Numbered from the stretch's first letter, positions 8,930-18,691 are shown. The stretch: 64,000 bases of DNA from Pontivivens nitratireducens (GCF_014235845.1 NZ_JACJUQ010000004.1:1-64000); one strand, 5' to 3'. Numbers and translations are program-made. The notes: generated by a model not told the origin, from the letters alone.

Positions 8930-11404
8930 TCAGGGCAGCACGGACCAGATTTCCCGTCCGTACTGGCGGATCGTGCGGTCGGAACTGAAATACCCCATAC
9001 GCGCGGTGTTGCGGATGGAGATAGCGTTCCAGCGCGACCGGTCGCGCCAGATGTCGTCCACCTCACGCTGAGCGGCGGCGTAGGCGTCGAAATCCGCAGC
9101 CAGCATGAACCAGTCGCTCATCCTGATGCCGCCGATCAGATCGTGGTAGCGGCTTGGATCATCGGGTGAGAAAATCCCGCTTTCGATCGCGCTCAAGGCC
9201 TGCGCCAGTTCGGGGGAGGCCGCGATGACCTCCTCGGGGACATACCCGTCGGCACGTTTCTGGGCGACTTCGCTGGCGGTCATGCCGAAGATGACGATGT
9301 TGTCCGCGCCCAGATGCTCGCGCATTTCGACATTCGCACCGTCCAGCGTGCCGATGGTCAGCGCGCCGTTCAGGCCGAATTTCATGTTGCCGGTGCCCGA
9401 CGCCTCCATCCCGGCGGTGGAGATTTGCTCGCTCAGATCCGCAGCGGGGACCATGACCTCGGCCAGGGAGACATTGTAGTTCGGCAGGAACGCAACCTTG
9501 AGGATATCGCGTGTCGCGGGATCGGCGTTGACGACCTTCGCCACGTCGTTCGCCAGCTTGATGATAAGCTTGGCGTTGTGATAGCTCGCCGCCGCCTTGC
9601 CCGCGAACAGCTTGACCCGTGGCACCCAGGGCCGCTCCGGATGGGAGCGGATCTGATCGTAGAGCGCCACCGTCTCCACTATGTTGAGCAACTGGCGCTT
9701 GTATTCGTGGATACGCTTGATCTGGATGTCGAACATCATCGCAGGGTCGATGGACAGGCCCATGCGATCCTGAATCAGATTGGACAGGGCGGCCTTGTTC
9801 TCAGCCTTGATCGCGGCAATGCGCTGTTGCACCTGCGCGTCTTCGGCCACGTCGTTCAGCGCGGTCAGCCGGTCCAGATCCGTCATGATGCCGTCGCCCG
9901 CGACCTCACGCGCCAGATTATAGAGCTTCGGGTTCACCTGCATCAGCCAGCGGCGCGGCGTCACGCCGTTCGTCTTGTTGTTGATGCGCAGCGGATAAAG
10001 CTGATGCAGATCGCGAAACACGGTCTGCTTCATCAGGTCGGTATGCAGTCCGGACACGCCGTTGATCGAATGCGCCCCGACAAAGGCCAGGTTGCCCATC
10101 CGCACCCGGCGACTGCCGTTTTCGTCGATCAGGCTCATCGCGGAGATCTGCTCAGGCTCGAACGTCCCGACGGAGCGCGCTTCCTTCAGCACACGCGCAT
10201 TGATCGCATAGATCAACTGCATGTGACGCGGCAGCAGACGCTCGAACAGGGGGACAGGCCAGCTTTCCAGCGCCTCGGGCAGCAGGGTGTGGTTGGTATA
10301 GGCGAAGGTCCGCTTCGTGATGTCCCACGCCAGATCGAAATCGAGGTGATGAACGTCGATCAGCAACCGCATCAGTTCCGCGACGCTGACCGCAGGGTGG
10401 GTGTCGTTGAGCTGGATCGCCGCCTTGTCGGGCAGCGAAGTTATGCGCCCGAATTGCGACAGGTGCCGCCGCAGGATGTCCTGAAGCGATGCGGATGAGA
10501 AGAAATACTCCTGACGCAGACGCAGCTCCTGACCGGCCTCCGTCTCATCCGCGGGATACAACACGCGGCTCAGCGCCTCGGCCTTGTTGCTTTCGCGCAG
10601 GGCGCCGATATGGTCGCCCGCGTTGAACTTGCCCAGCAGGATCGGGTCCACCGGCTCCGCCCGCCAAAGGCGCAGAGTGTTCACGCGCTTGGCCTGCCAG
10701 CCGACGATGGGGGTATCGAACGCTTCGGCCACGAAGCGTTCCGCCGGGGTCCAGGTGCAGGCGTCCCCTTCGCCGGTCTCGATGCTGCCGCCGAAACCGA
10801 TGTCATATGCGCTTTCGCGCCGGCCGAACTCCCACGGATTTCCATGCTCCAGCCAAGTTTCGGGCAATTCGACCTGCCAGCCGTCGCTGATCTCCTGCCG
10901 GAACATGCCGTTCTGATAGCGGATGCCATATCCGTAGGCGGGAATGTCCACGCTGGCCATCGATTCCATGAAACAGGCCGCCAGACGCCCCAGGCCCCCA
11001 TTGCCGAGTGCGGCATCCGGTTCCAACTTGCGAATCACGTCCAGATCGACGCCCAGATCGTCCAGCGCCTGCTGCAACTCGTCCACCAGTTCCAGATTGG
11101 TCATGGCATCGCGCATCAGACGCCCGATCAGGAATTCGAGGCTGAGGTAATAGACCCGCTTGCCCTCGCGCCGATAGGTGTCGCGCGTGCTTTCCATCCA
11201 CTTCGTCACGACCCTGTCACGCACCACCAGTATAACGGCCGTCAGCCAATCGTCCTGCGTGGCCACGGTCGCATCCTTGCCGATGCGATAGGTCAGGCGG
11301 TTGACGATGTCGGTGGCCAGCAGCGCAGGATCGGACGACTTGGGTGTCGGCTCCAGGGCACCTCCGTGCGGCTTCATATCTGGGTCTTGCGACGTTTGGG
11401 TCAT
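8930..11404 (-). CDS. glgP: glycogen/starch/alpha-glucan phosphorylase GlgP
   Basis: Phosphorolyses alpha-1,4-glucan ends to glucose-1-phosphate; PLP-dependent GT35 enzyme of 824 residues. Landmarks are the N-terminal AALGNGGLGRLAACFMES, the mid-protein QLNDTHPAVSVAELMR, and the PLP-lysine segment EASGTGNMKFGLNGALTIGT near residue 665. It is the first gene of the glg unit, facing the GH13-like gene at 11,598. The ATG at 11404 is selected as the closest to the family's N-terminal length; its ribosome-binding site is weak (CGGGAATA), and an ATG 27 bp downstream is an alternative. Confidence 0.93.
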   Translation of the reverse strand: MTQTSQDPDMKPHGGALEPTPKSSDPALLATDIVNRLTYRIGKDATVATQDDWLTAVILVVRDRVVTKWMESTRDTYRREGKRVYYLSLEFLIGRLMRDAMTNLELVDELQQALDDLGVDLDVIRKLEPDAALGNGGLGRLAACFMESMASVDIPAYGYGIRYQNGMFRQEISDGWQVELPETWLEHGNPWEFGRRESAYDIGFGGSIETGEGDACTWTPAERFVAEAFDTPIVGWQAKRVNTLRLWRAEPVDPILLGKFNAGDHIGALRESNKAEALSRVLYPADETEAGQELRLRQEYFFSSASLQDILRRHLSQFGRITSLPDKAAIQLNDTHPAVSVAELMRLLIDVHHLDFDLAWDITKRTFAYTNHTLLPEALESWPVPLFERLLPRHMQLIYAINARVLKEARSVGTFEPEQISAMSLIDENGSRRVRMGNLAFVGAHSINGVSGLHTDLMKQTVFRDLHQLYPLRINNKTNGVTPRRWLMQVNPKLYNLAREVAGDGIMTDLDRLTALNDVAEDAQVQQRIAAIKAENKAALSNLIQDRMGLSIDPAMMFDIQIKRIHEYKRQLLNIVETVALYDQIRSHPERPWVPRVKLFAGKAAASYHNAKLIIKLANDVAKVVNADPATRDILKVAFLPNYNVSLAEVMVPAADLSEQISTAGMEASGTGNMKFGLNGALTIGTLDGANVEMREHLGADNIVIFGMTASEVAQKRADGYVPEEVIAASPELAQALSAIESGIFSPDDPSRYHDLIGGIRMSDWFMLAADFDAYAAAQREVDDIWRDRSRWNAISIRNTARMGYFSSDRTIRQYGREIWSVLP

Positions 11405-11597
11405 GCGTATGTATTCCCGGAATAGGCCCGGGTTAGCCGGGGCGTGGATGTACCACTTCGTTATGCGCGGTTTATGCTGCAATGCAAGAGAATCAACTCA
11501 AACCGCTTTGATACTATGGGGCGAAATACGGAAAAGTCGTTTGACGCAACCCGCCCCACGGGCCATCTGTGGAACGAAACGGACCAAGGAGCGCATC
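11405..11597. promoter_or_regulatory. divergent promoter region between glgP and the GH13-like gene
   Basis: 193 bp separate the two outward-facing start codons. Both transcription units must start here or inside the flanking coding sequence. I see an AT-richer stretch around 11,480-11,530 but no promoter or operator I would name with confidence. The shared position suggests joint control of glycogen turnover and the divergent hydrolase. Confidence 0.4.
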
Positions 11598-13952
11598 ATG
11601 ATCGACCGCAACGAAACCGCGAGCGAGGCACTGCGCGACTGGCTTGAAACGACCCTGAACGGCACCGACGCCGCGTTCGAGGTGCAACAACAGATCGCGC
11701 CACGGGTCGGCGCCCATCTGCGCGATGACCGCGCGGAGGTCATTTTCTGGACGCCCGAGCTGCTGGAACAGCGGGTTCCTTCCGGCGATGTCTTTCTGGA
11801 ATGCCTGCAACCGGACAGCACGCCCGACCTGACCCGTGCCCGGCAGAACATCCGGTTCACGCGCACCTGGATCGCCATGGACCGGGTTCATGATTATTCC
11901 TGCGTCAGCATCGACGGCATGGATGCGGGCACCCGTGATCGGATCGGCACGTTCTACCGCCTGGCCTGGCGCGACGCGGCGGGCGACTGGCACCATATCC
12001 TGGACCCGATGGCCTGGTCCCTGCCCTTCGGCGCGTTCGCACCAGCCGAGTTCTATGATGTGGAGGGGATGCTGGCGGCCCGCACCGATGGCGACTATTG
12101 GACTCAGCGCCGCGAAGACGAGGTCACGAAGTTCGGGCCGCCCGTGAACATCCAGCAAATTCACGTCCCGACCGCCACCGCTGGCGGAACGCTCGCATCG
12201 CTGACCGCACTGTATGAGCGGCTGGCCGAGAAGGTCGCCGCAGGTGCTGAACTGGAACCGGCCGAGGAATTGTTCGCAGGCTACGACGCCGTGCAATTGC
12301 TGCCGGTCGAACCGACCACGGTGTATGAGGCCGGACCCGCCTTTTGGGAGGAGGAGGACCACGGCAGCGACAGTCTGACCGTCGATCTGACCCGGCCCGA
12401 CACCACGAACTGGGGCTATGACGTGGTGATCGCGGGCATGGGCACGGTCAACCCGGTGCTGCTGGAATCAGGTCGCCCGGATGAATTGCTGGATTTCGCC
12501 TGCGCGTTGCACAATTTCCCCCGGCCCAAGAAGCTGGTGCTGGACGTGGTGTTCGGGCATTCGGACAATCAGGGCACGAACGTACTGAACTCCAACTGGT
12601 TCGCCGGGCCGAACATGTATGGCCAGAACATGAACTACCGCCACCCCACCGTGCGCGCACTGATGCTGGAAATGCAGCGGCGCAAGGTGAATTTCGGAGC
12701 CGATGGCGTGCGGGTGGACGGGGCGCAGGACTTCAAGTGGTGGGATCCCGAGGTAGAGGCGATGCGCCATGACGACGAGTATCTGCAATCCATGTCCGAT
12801 ATCGTGCAGCAGGTCGCAGGCACATCCTATCGCCCGTGGTTCGTGTTCGAGGACGGCCGCCCCTGGCCGCAGGAGGATTGGGAGCTGTCCTCCACCTATC
12901 GCGCGGTGATCGAGGGGCAGCGCGATCCCGATGTCTTCCAGTGGGGACCGCTGACATTCGCGCACAACACGCCGTTTCTGTACGGTTTCTGGCTGTCGAA
13001 GTGGTGGCGGATTCGGGAGATTCTGAATCACGGCTCCAACTGGATTTCGGGCTGCGCCAATCATGACACGCTGCGGCGGGGAACCCAGGTTGATACCAAA
13101 CTGAACGTGAACACGCGTCTGGGTCACACCCGTATGGAGATCCTCGACAAGGCCTATGACAACCCGGCCATCCAGCTGGTGACATATGCCGCGTTTCCCG
13201 GGGTGCCGATGGATTTCGTCAATGCCTCTGCCCGGGCCTCGTGGGGGTTCATCCGCAATCAGGATGACAAATACGGGGTCAAGGTCGTGGCGGAGGAAGC
13301 CATCAGCCTGAAATGGCAGGTCGATGAATACAGCTACTCCCTGCCGCAGAGCTTTCCACGGCTCAAGGCCATGGGCTTCGAGGATCGTGAAAGTCTGGTA
13401 AGGTTCATGGAATTCCTGCCCGCCCTGGTCGAGGTTACGGATTACGACCTGAACGTCATCGCGAAACTGCTCAGCGAAGTGGATCCAGCGCTGGACGGCC
13501 CGCGACCGCTCAGTGTCAGTGCTCTCAAGGATATCGCGCGGGCGTGGATGGACGACATGCACGAATATTGCAACGTTGCACGCCACCACGCGGGTTTGAG
13601 CGCGACCCAGACCCACTTCAACCACCAATTGCGCGAATTCCGCCGGGACCGTCCATGGCTGCGCGATAATCTGGGAGAGAGGGACCGATTCGACTATCGC
13701 CGCCCGGTGGACGGAACCGTGCTGTTTACATCCTTGCGCCATGCGCCGGATGGCGAACAGGTCTTCATGGTCGCCCATATGGAAGGCGGAGAAACCGGTG
13801 AGTTCGATCCACTGCGCCTGCCGATACAGGGATTGGAGGGCTTCGGCTGGGAGGTGGCGTTGCGCACCGCTCAAATCGGGTCCGATTTCGTCGGCGGCCC
13901 CCTGTCACTGCACGATTCGATGGGGCTGGTTTATACCCGCCGCCCGAGCTAG
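11598..13952 (+). CDS. gghA: GH13-like glycoside hydrolase, probable glucosylglycerol hydrolase
   Basis: A 784-residue cytoplasmic protein with a roughly 200-residue N-terminal beta-rich domain and a divergent GH13 barrel. The catalytic triad of the clan is present: Asp374 in GVRVDGAQ (nucleophile), Glu418 in VFEDGRPW (acid/base) and Asp490 in CANHDT, with LDVVFGHSD at 315-323 as the degenerate region I. This architecture recalls the glucosylglycerol hydrolases known from cyanobacteria (Slr1670/GghA) and annotated in marine proteobacteria, which degrade the compatible solute glucosylglycerol when salt stress ends. The solute's glucose donor is ADP-glucose, so divergence from the glgC-containing operon fits. 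ATG 11598 is chosen for its AAGGAG site. Substrate is inferred; another alpha-glucoside remains possible. Its stop codon overlaps that of the convergent DUF421 gene in CTAG. Confidence 0.6.
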   Translation: MIDRNETASEALRDWLETTLNGTDAAFEVQQQIAPRVGAHLRDDRAEVIFWTPELLEQRVPSGDVFLECLQPDSTPDLTRARQNIRFTRTWIAMDRVHDYSCVSIDGMDAGTRDRIGTFYRLAWRDAAGDWHHILDPMAWSLPFGAFAPAEFYDVEGMLAARTDGDYWTQRREDEVTKFGPPVNIQQIHVPTATAGGTLASLTALYERLAEKVAAGAELEPAEELFAGYDAVQLLPVEPTTVYEAGPAFWEEEDHGSDSLTVDLTRPDTTNWGYDVVIAGMGTVNPVLLESGRPDELLDFACALHNFPRPKKLVLDVVFGHSDNQGTNVLNSNWFAGPNMYGQNMNYRHPTVRALMLEMQRRKVNFGADGVRVDGAQDFKWWDPEVEAMRHDDEYLQSMSDIVQQVAGTSYRPWFVFEDGRPWPQEDWELSSTYRAVIEGQRDPDVFQWGPLTFAHNTPFLYGFWLSKWWRIREILNHGSNWISGCANHDTLRRGTQVDTKLNVNTRLGHTRMEILDKAYDNPAIQLVTYAAFPGVPMDFVNASARASWGFIRNQDDKYGVKVVAEEAISLKWQVDEYSYSLPQSFPRLKAMGFEDRESLVRFMEFLPALVEVTDYDLNVIAKLLSEVDPALDGPRPLSVSALKDIARAWMDDMHEYCNVARHHAGLSATQTHFNHQLREFRRDRPWLRDNLGERDRFDYRRPVDGTVLFTSLRHAPDGEQVFMVAHMEGGETGEFDPLRLPIQGLEGFGWEVALRTAQIGSDFVGGPLSLHDSMGLVYTRRPS

Positions 13953-14464
13953 CGGCGCACCCCGTCCAGCATCATATCCCAATCCAGCGCGGGGCCATCC
14001 GCGTCGCCGTGCAGAACACTGACGTCGCCGGTCGTTTCCAGTACGACCGCGCGCACCTGACCCGTATGCAGCACGTTGGCCTCCCGCAGCTTCGCGATCA
14101 GATCGGAACGTGTCATTCGCGCGGCCAGCAGGTTCTCCTCAAGGATATGAGGGCCCTTCATCAGCAGCAGCGGGGTATTGTCGATCACCTTGCGCACCGG
14201 CTCGAACGAAGAACGCAACCGCGCGGCGGTCCATTGCACGGCGAAGATCATTACCAGCCCGGCCACACCGCGCAATACCGGTATATCCGGTGACAGCAAC
14301 GCGGACGCAACGATAGAGCCGGTCGCAACCGTCAGCGCGAAGTCGAAGCCGGACATCTTGGTAAAGCTGCGCAAGCCGACAATTCGTGTAATCACCACGA
14401 TCGCCACAAGCAGCACCACGGCGCTGCCCGCCAGATTTAACAGTTCGGAAATATACTCATTCAT
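13949..14464 (-). CDS. DUF421 (YetF-like) membrane protein
   Basis: A 171-residue protein with three predicted membrane helices in the first 90 residues (starting LAGSAVVLLVAIVVITRIVG, then FALTVATGSIVASALL, then a third near 70-88) followed by a cytoplasmic alpha/beta domain (LLLMKGPHILEENLLAARMTRSDLIAKLRE) characteristic of DUF421. Biochemical role in proteobacteria is not established; the Bacillus relatives are linked to sporulation and membrane processes. Start is MNEYISELL at 14464; 26 further codons upstream lack family resemblance. Convergent with the GH13-like gene, sharing the palindromic stop CTAG. Confidence 0.8.
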   Translation of the reverse strand: MNEYISELLNLAGSAVVLLVAIVVITRIVGLRSFTKMSGFDFALTVATGSIVASALLSPDIPVLRGVAGLVMIFAVQWTAARLRSSFEPVRKVIDNTPLLLMKGPHILEENLLAARMTRSDLIAKLREANVLHTGQVRAVVLETTGDVSVLHGDADGPALDWDMMLDGVRR

Positions 14465-14589
14465 GTCCAGCGAGATAGCGCAGAAACACGATCGGTCGAT
14501 ATCAATCTTCGAAAAGCAGGATTCTGTCGTTGCCCTCCCCATTGGCCAGCTACATAAAGCTTCAACCCCATGCCAAATCCGGACACGCC

Positions 14590-15819
14590 ATGACCGAAGA
14601 ATTCTACCGCATCAAACGCCTGCCGCCCTACGTTTTCGCAGAGGTCAATCGGCTCAAGGCGGAATACCGTGCAGGCGGCATGGATATCATCGACTTCGGC
14701 ATGGGCAATCCGGACATGAATACGCCCAGCCATATCGTCGATAAACTGGTGGAGACGGTGCGCCGCCCCCGGACGCATCGCTACTCCTCCTCCAAGGGCA
14801 TTCCGGGTCTGCGCAAGGCTCAGGCCGGCTATTACGCGCGACGCTTCGGGGTGAAGCTGGATCCCGAAACGGAGGTGATCGCCACCCTCGGATCGAAGGA
14901 AGGCCTGGCCAACCTTGCCATGGCGATCACGGCCCCCGGCGATGTGATGCTGGTGCCGAACCCTTCGTATCCCATCCACCCTTACGGCTTCATGATCGCG
15001 GGCGGCACCCTGCGCCATATCCAGACGCTGGTGAACGGTCAGTTCAAGCCCGAGGCGTATTTGCGCCAGCTTGAACTGGCCGTGGTGCATTCGGTGCCCA
15101 AACCGGTCGCGGTCGTCGTCAGCTTCCCCTCGAACCCGACGGCGCAGGTGACGGACCTCGATTTCTACCGCGATCTGTTGAAGTTCGCGAAAAAGCACCA
15201 CCTGTGGCTGCTGTCCGATCTGGCCTATTCCGAGATCTACTTCGACGACAATCCGCCCCCCTCCCTCTTGCAGATCGAGGGCGCGAAGGACATCGCGGTC
15301 GAGTTTACGTCCCTGTCCAAGACCTATGCCATGCCCGGCTGGCGCATGGGCTTCGCCGTGGGCAATGAGCGGTTGATCGGCGCACTGGCGCGCATCAAGT
15401 CCTATCTGGACTACGGCGCCTTTACCCCCATTCAGGTCGCCGCCGCCGCCGCGCTGAACGGGCCGGACGATTGTATCGGGGAAATCCGCGATACATACCG
15501 CTCACGCCGCGACACGCTGGTGGAATCCTTTGCCCGCGCGGGGATGGATATCCCCTCACCGCCCGCGACGATGTTCGCATGGGCACCGGTGCCCGAGAAG
15601 TTCCGCCATCTGGGCTCCATGGAATTCTCGAAGATCCTGCTGCGTGAGGCAGAGGTCGCGGTATCACCCGGCGTCGGATTCGGGGAATACGGTGAGGGCT
15701 ACATCCGCCTGGGACTGGTGGAAAACGAACAGCGGATCCGGCAGGCCGCACGCAATGTGCGCAAGGTGATGGAGGATGCCGACCGCATCCTTGCGCAATA
15801 TCAGGGGGCAGAAACATGA
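14590..15819 (+). CDS. alaC: pyridoxal-phosphate aminotransferase, AlaC (alanine transaminase) type
   Basis: A 409-residue fold-type I, class I/II aminotransferase. The N-terminal RIKRLPPYVFAEVNRLK and DIIDFGMGNPDMNTPSHIV are characteristic of AlaC/YfdZ, which converts pyruvate and glutamate to alanine. The PLP lysine lies in FTSLSKTYAMPGWRMGF and the substrate-carboxylate Arg in the C-terminal third. ATG 14590 (MTEEFYRIKR) is chosen over an in-frame ATG 60 bp upstream by family alignment, although the ribosome-binding site is weak. It is followed without gap by the RraB-like gene (ATGA overlap). An LL-diaminopimelate aminotransferase-like role is a less likely alternative, as lysA is far away. 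Confidence 0.87.
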   Translation: MTEEFYRIKRLPPYVFAEVNRLKAEYRAGGMDIIDFGMGNPDMNTPSHIVDKLVETVRRPRTHRYSSSKGIPGLRKAQAGYYARRFGVKLDPETEVIATLGSKEGLANLAMAITAPGDVMLVPNPSYPIHPYGFMIAGGTLRHIQTLVNGQFKPEAYLRQLELAVVHSVPKPVAVVVSFPSNPTAQVTDLDFYRDLLKFAKKHHLWLLSDLAYSEIYFDDNPPPSLLQIEGAKDIAVEFTSLSKTYAMPGWRMGFAVGNERLIGALARIKSYLDYGAFTPIQVAAAAALNGPDDCIGEIRDTYRSRRDTLVESFARAGMDIPSPPATMFAWAPVPEKFRHLGSMEFSKILLREAEVAVSPGVGFGEYGEGYIRLGLVENEQRIRQAARNVRKVMEDADRILAQYQGAET

Positions 15820-16139
15820 GCTGGGACTACGAATTCCAAAAAAACGTGACCGCTGTCACCCTCAAGGAACTGCGCGATAGCGGCGATCTGGCCACCGGGG
15901 CGCAGGTGACGCTTGATCTGGAATTCCTGCCAACGGACACTGCGGATGCCGATGCCTGCGCCAAGGCGCTGCGCACCTTCGGATATGAGGTCGAGATCCA
16001 CGAGGATGGCATGATCGCCGCCTCCATCGGCAACGTTCCCCTGACGTTGGAGGGTGTCTGGCAGCAGGAGGAGCGCGCCACCAAGATCGCGCTGGATCGC
16101 GGATACGAACCCGACGGCTGGGGCTTTTGGGAGCCGTGA
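15816..16139 (+). CDS. RraB-like ribonuclease E inhibitor family protein
   Basis: A 107-residue acidic protein of the RraB family, whose E. coli member binds RNase E and tunes mRNA decay. Family features are the central GYEVEIHEDGMIAAS strand pair and the C-terminal YEPDGWGFWEP, close to the FDGWG motif of RraB. It overlaps the alaC stop by 4 bp (ATGA), so the two are co-translated. Whether it inhibits RNase E in alphaproteobacteria is untested; the family call is stronger than the function. Confidence 0.75.
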   Translation: MSWDYEFQKNVTAVTLKELRDSGDLATGAQVTLDLEFLPTDTADADACAKALRTFGYEVEIHEDGMIAASIGNVPLTLEGVWQQEERATKIALDRGYEPDGWGFWEP

Positions 16140-16177
16140 ATCCCTCCAACGATCCGGACTGACCGACATCCGGCGAT

Positions 16178-16211
16178 CTGGCCTCAATCGCTCACTGGCC
16201 TCAATCGCTCA
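16178..16211. repeat. perfect 17-bp tandem duplication across the recN stop
   Basis: CTGGCCTCAATCGCTCA occurs twice back to back (16178-16194 and 16195-16211). The second copy contains the recN stop codon (complement of 16201-16203), so the duplication repeats the end of recN just beyond its stop. Part of a pattern of short tandem duplications in this window. Confidence 0.95.
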
Positions 16212-17853
16212 GCAAGGTCCGCGCGGCGGCCCGCGCCTCATCCGTCACACGGTCGCCTGACAACATCCGGGCAATTTCATCCACACGCTGTTCCGGCCCC
16301 AAGGGGGTGACATCCGTCGTCGTCATCCCGTCCGTGACCGATTTCGCGATCCGCCAGTGATGTCCGCCCCGTGCCGCGACCTGGGGCGAGTGGGTGACGA
16401 CCAGAACCTGCGCCTTTTGCGCGATGGAGCTGAGCCTGCGCCCGACCGCATCCGCCGTCGCACCGCCGACGCCGCGGTCAATCTCATCGAAGATCATCGT
16501 CAGACTGTCGGCCCGTGTCGTCAGGCAGACCTTGAGCGCCAGCAGGAACCGTGACAGCTCCCCCCCACTGGCAATCTTGTTGATCGGGCCGGAGGGGGCA
16601 CCGGGATTCGTGGCGACAGTGAACACGACAGTATCCGTGCCCTCGGCTGAGGGAGGGGCTTGCGTGATCTCCGTCGCGAAGACCGCCCGCTCCATCTTCA
16701 ACGGTGCCAGTTCCGCCGCCATGGCCGCGTCGAGCCGGGCGGCTGCCGCGACGCGATGTGCGTGCAATGCCTGTGCCGCCATGTCGAAATCGTGCTGTGC
16801 GCGGGTCAGGTCAGCCTCCAGCCCGGCGATCTGATCGGCGCCGCTGTCAATCTCGCCCAGCTTGCCCCGCATATCCTCGGCAAAGGCGGCCAGATCATCC
16901 GCCAGAATACCGTGCTTGCGGGCCAGGCCCCGTATTGCGAACAACCGCTCCTCGATCCGTTCCAGTTCCAGCGGATCGAAATCGAGTGTATCCAGTAGCG
17001 TACTGACACCTGATTGCGCGTCCGACAGTTCCGACAGCACCCGCTCCAGCGCCGCGACCGAGGGATCGGCCAGACCGTCCAGCGCGGCGGCCGCCCCCTC
17101 AATCCAGCGCAGGGCATCGTTCAGCGGACCCTCCGCGCCCTGCGGACCGATGGCGGTGTCGGCGCGCTGCACATCCTCCCGCAGCCGTCCCGCCGCCTGC
17201 ATTTGGCGGCGCACGATGTCCAGTTCGGCGTCCTCACCCTTTTGCGGGTCTAGGCTGTCCAGCTCCGTGATGGCGTGGCGCAGGAATTCCTCATCCTTCC
17301 GCGCCTCCTCCAACTGCGCACGGGCGTCACGCAATGCCCGTTGTGCTTTGGCCAGGGCGAGCCAGTTTGCGCGCGTCGCCTCAACCAAGGGGGCGGACCC
17401 GGCGTAGTCATCAAGCAGATCGCGGTGGCCCTTGGGGTCCAGCAAGCCGCGGTCGTCATGCTGGCCGTGGATTTCCACCAAAGCGGCGGACAGGGTGCGC
17501 AGAACCTCACCACTGCATCGGCTGTCGTTGACCCAGGCAGTCTTGCGCCCATCGCGGGTGTTCGTGCGTCGGATCAACAGGCTGTCCTCGTCGCCGGGCA
17601 GCCCGGCCTGCGCCAGCACATCCGCCACGGTCGCATTGCCGCGTACGTCGAACTCCGCCACGACCTCGCCCTGCTCCGCCCCGCTGCGGACCAGATCGGC
17701 CCGCCCGCGATGCCCCAAAGCGAAGCCGAGCGCGTCGAGCAGGATCGACTTTCCGGCCCCGGTTTCCCCGGTCAGCACGTTAAGCCCCGGGCGAAAGGTC
17801 AGATCCAGCCGATCGATAAGGATGATGTCACGAACCGCAAGGCTCAACAGCAT
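16201..17853 (-). CDS. recN: DNA repair protein RecN
   Basis: SMC-like ATPase of 550 residues that responds to double-strand breaks. It shows the N-terminal Walker A GETGAGKS (29-36), a long central coiled-coil region, and a C-terminal ABC half with NKIASGGELSRFLLALK (signature), TMIFDEIDRGVGG (Walker B) and VVTHSPQVAA. Full length for the family. It follows bamD by 4 bp at the end of the dcw-lpxC-bamD run, an arrangement common in alphaproteobacteria. No SOS box is visible in the short upstream gap. Confidence 0.96.
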   Translation of the reverse strand: MLLSLAVRDIILIDRLDLTFRPGLNVLTGETGAGKSILLDALGFALGHRGRADLVRSGAEQGEVVAEFDVRGNATVADVLAQAGLPGDEDSLLIRRTNTRDGRKTAWVNDSRCSGEVLRTLSAALVEIHGQHDDRGLLDPKGHRDLLDDYAGSAPLVEATRANWLALAKAQRALRDARAQLEEARKDEEFLRHAITELDSLDPQKGEDAELDIVRRQMQAAGRLREDVQRADTAIGPQGAEGPLNDALRWIEGAAAALDGLADPSVAALERVLSELSDAQSGVSTLLDTLDFDPLELERIEERLFAIRGLARKHGILADDLAAFAEDMRGKLGEIDSGADQIAGLEADLTRAQHDFDMAAQALHAHRVAAAARLDAAMAAELAPLKMERAVFATEITQAPPSAEGTDTVVFTVATNPGAPSGPINKIASGGELSRFLLALKVCLTTRADSLTMIFDEIDRGVGGATADAVGRRLSSIAQKAQVLVVTHSPQVAARGGHHWRIAKSVTDGMTTTDVTPLGPEQRVDEIARMLSGDRVTDEARAAARTLLSD

Positions 17854-17857
17854 GAGC

Positions 17858-18691
17858 TTATAGCCACTCGCCCAGGATCACCTGCCGATAGATGCGGCCC
17901 AGAACACCCCCTTCGTCCGAGGCATTCAGCGCGCCGTCGGTTTCCAGCAATCGGTAGCTGTCCGCATACCAGTCGGAACCGGGGAAGTTGTGCCCCAGAA
18001 CGGAGGCGGATTTGATCGCCTCATCATCCAGACCCAGCGCCAGATAGGATTCGACCAGCCTGTGCAACGCTTCGGGCGTGTGCGAGGTCGTCTGATACTC
18101 ATCCACCACGGCCTTGAACCGCCCGATGGCGGCGATGTACTGACCCCGCTTGAGGTAATAGCGCCCGACCTCCATCTCCTTGCCGGCGAGGTGATCGAGG
18201 GCGAGGTCGAACTGCAATTCCGCCTCACGTGTGTATTCGGAGTTGGGGTAGCGCTCAATCAGAACGCGCAGCGCCTGCAAGGCCTCCAGCGTATTGCCCT
18301 GATCGCGACCCACATCGTTGATCTGGTCATACCAGCTTTGCGCGATGAGGTATTGCGCATATGCGGCATCGGGATCGGCGGGATAGAAACTGATGAACCG
18401 TTCCGCCGCCGAACGCGCCTCGACGAAATCCGTGGCCTCGTAATAGGAAAAGGCGGACATGATCAGCGCGCGCTTGGCCCATTGCGAATAGGGATACAGC
18501 CGCTCGACCTCACTAAAGGTCCGCGCGGCCTCACGCTCCGCGCCGCGGTCCAGATCCGCCTGGGCCATATCGAAAATCTCCTGCGCGGAGCGGGCTTCGA
18601 TGGGAACTTCTTCTTCACTGCTGAAAACGCCACAGGACGAGAGTGTGGCCGTAACCAAAAATGCACTGAGCAATGTCTTAGCACGCATCAT
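17858..18691 (-). CDS. bamD: outer membrane assembly lipoprotein BamD
   Basis: Essential lipoprotein of the BAM complex that inserts beta-barrel proteins into the outer membrane. The 277-residue precursor has a signal peptide ending in the lipobox LSSC, so Cys20 would be lipidated. Five TPR repeats follow, with typical helices such as RTFSEVERLYPYSQWAKRA and YYLKRGQYIAAIGRFKAVV. The tandem Met-Met start at 18691 has AGGA upstream. It sits between lpxC and recN, so outer-membrane synthesis genes abut the division cluster. Confidence 0.94.
   Translation of the reverse strand: MMRAKTLLSAFLVTATLSSCGVFSSEEEVPIEARSAQEIFDMAQADLDRGAEREAARTFSEVERLYPYSQWAKRALIMSAFSYYEATDFVEARSAAERFISFYPADPDAAYAQYLIAQSWYDQINDVGRDQGNTLEALQALRVLIERYPNSEYTREAELQFDLALDHLAGKEMEVGRYYLKRGQYIAAIGRFKAVVDEYQTTSHTPEALHRLVESYLALGLDDEAIKSASVLGHNFPGSDWYADSYRLLETDGALNASDEGGVLGRIYRQVILGEWL

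Noticed and set aside
8413-9066. Low-complexity LPVPV repeat protein across the glgP-glgB spacer
   Set aside because: The frame runs through the ends of both glg genes and lacks a plausible start; the repeat is explained as tandem DNA in a spacer.
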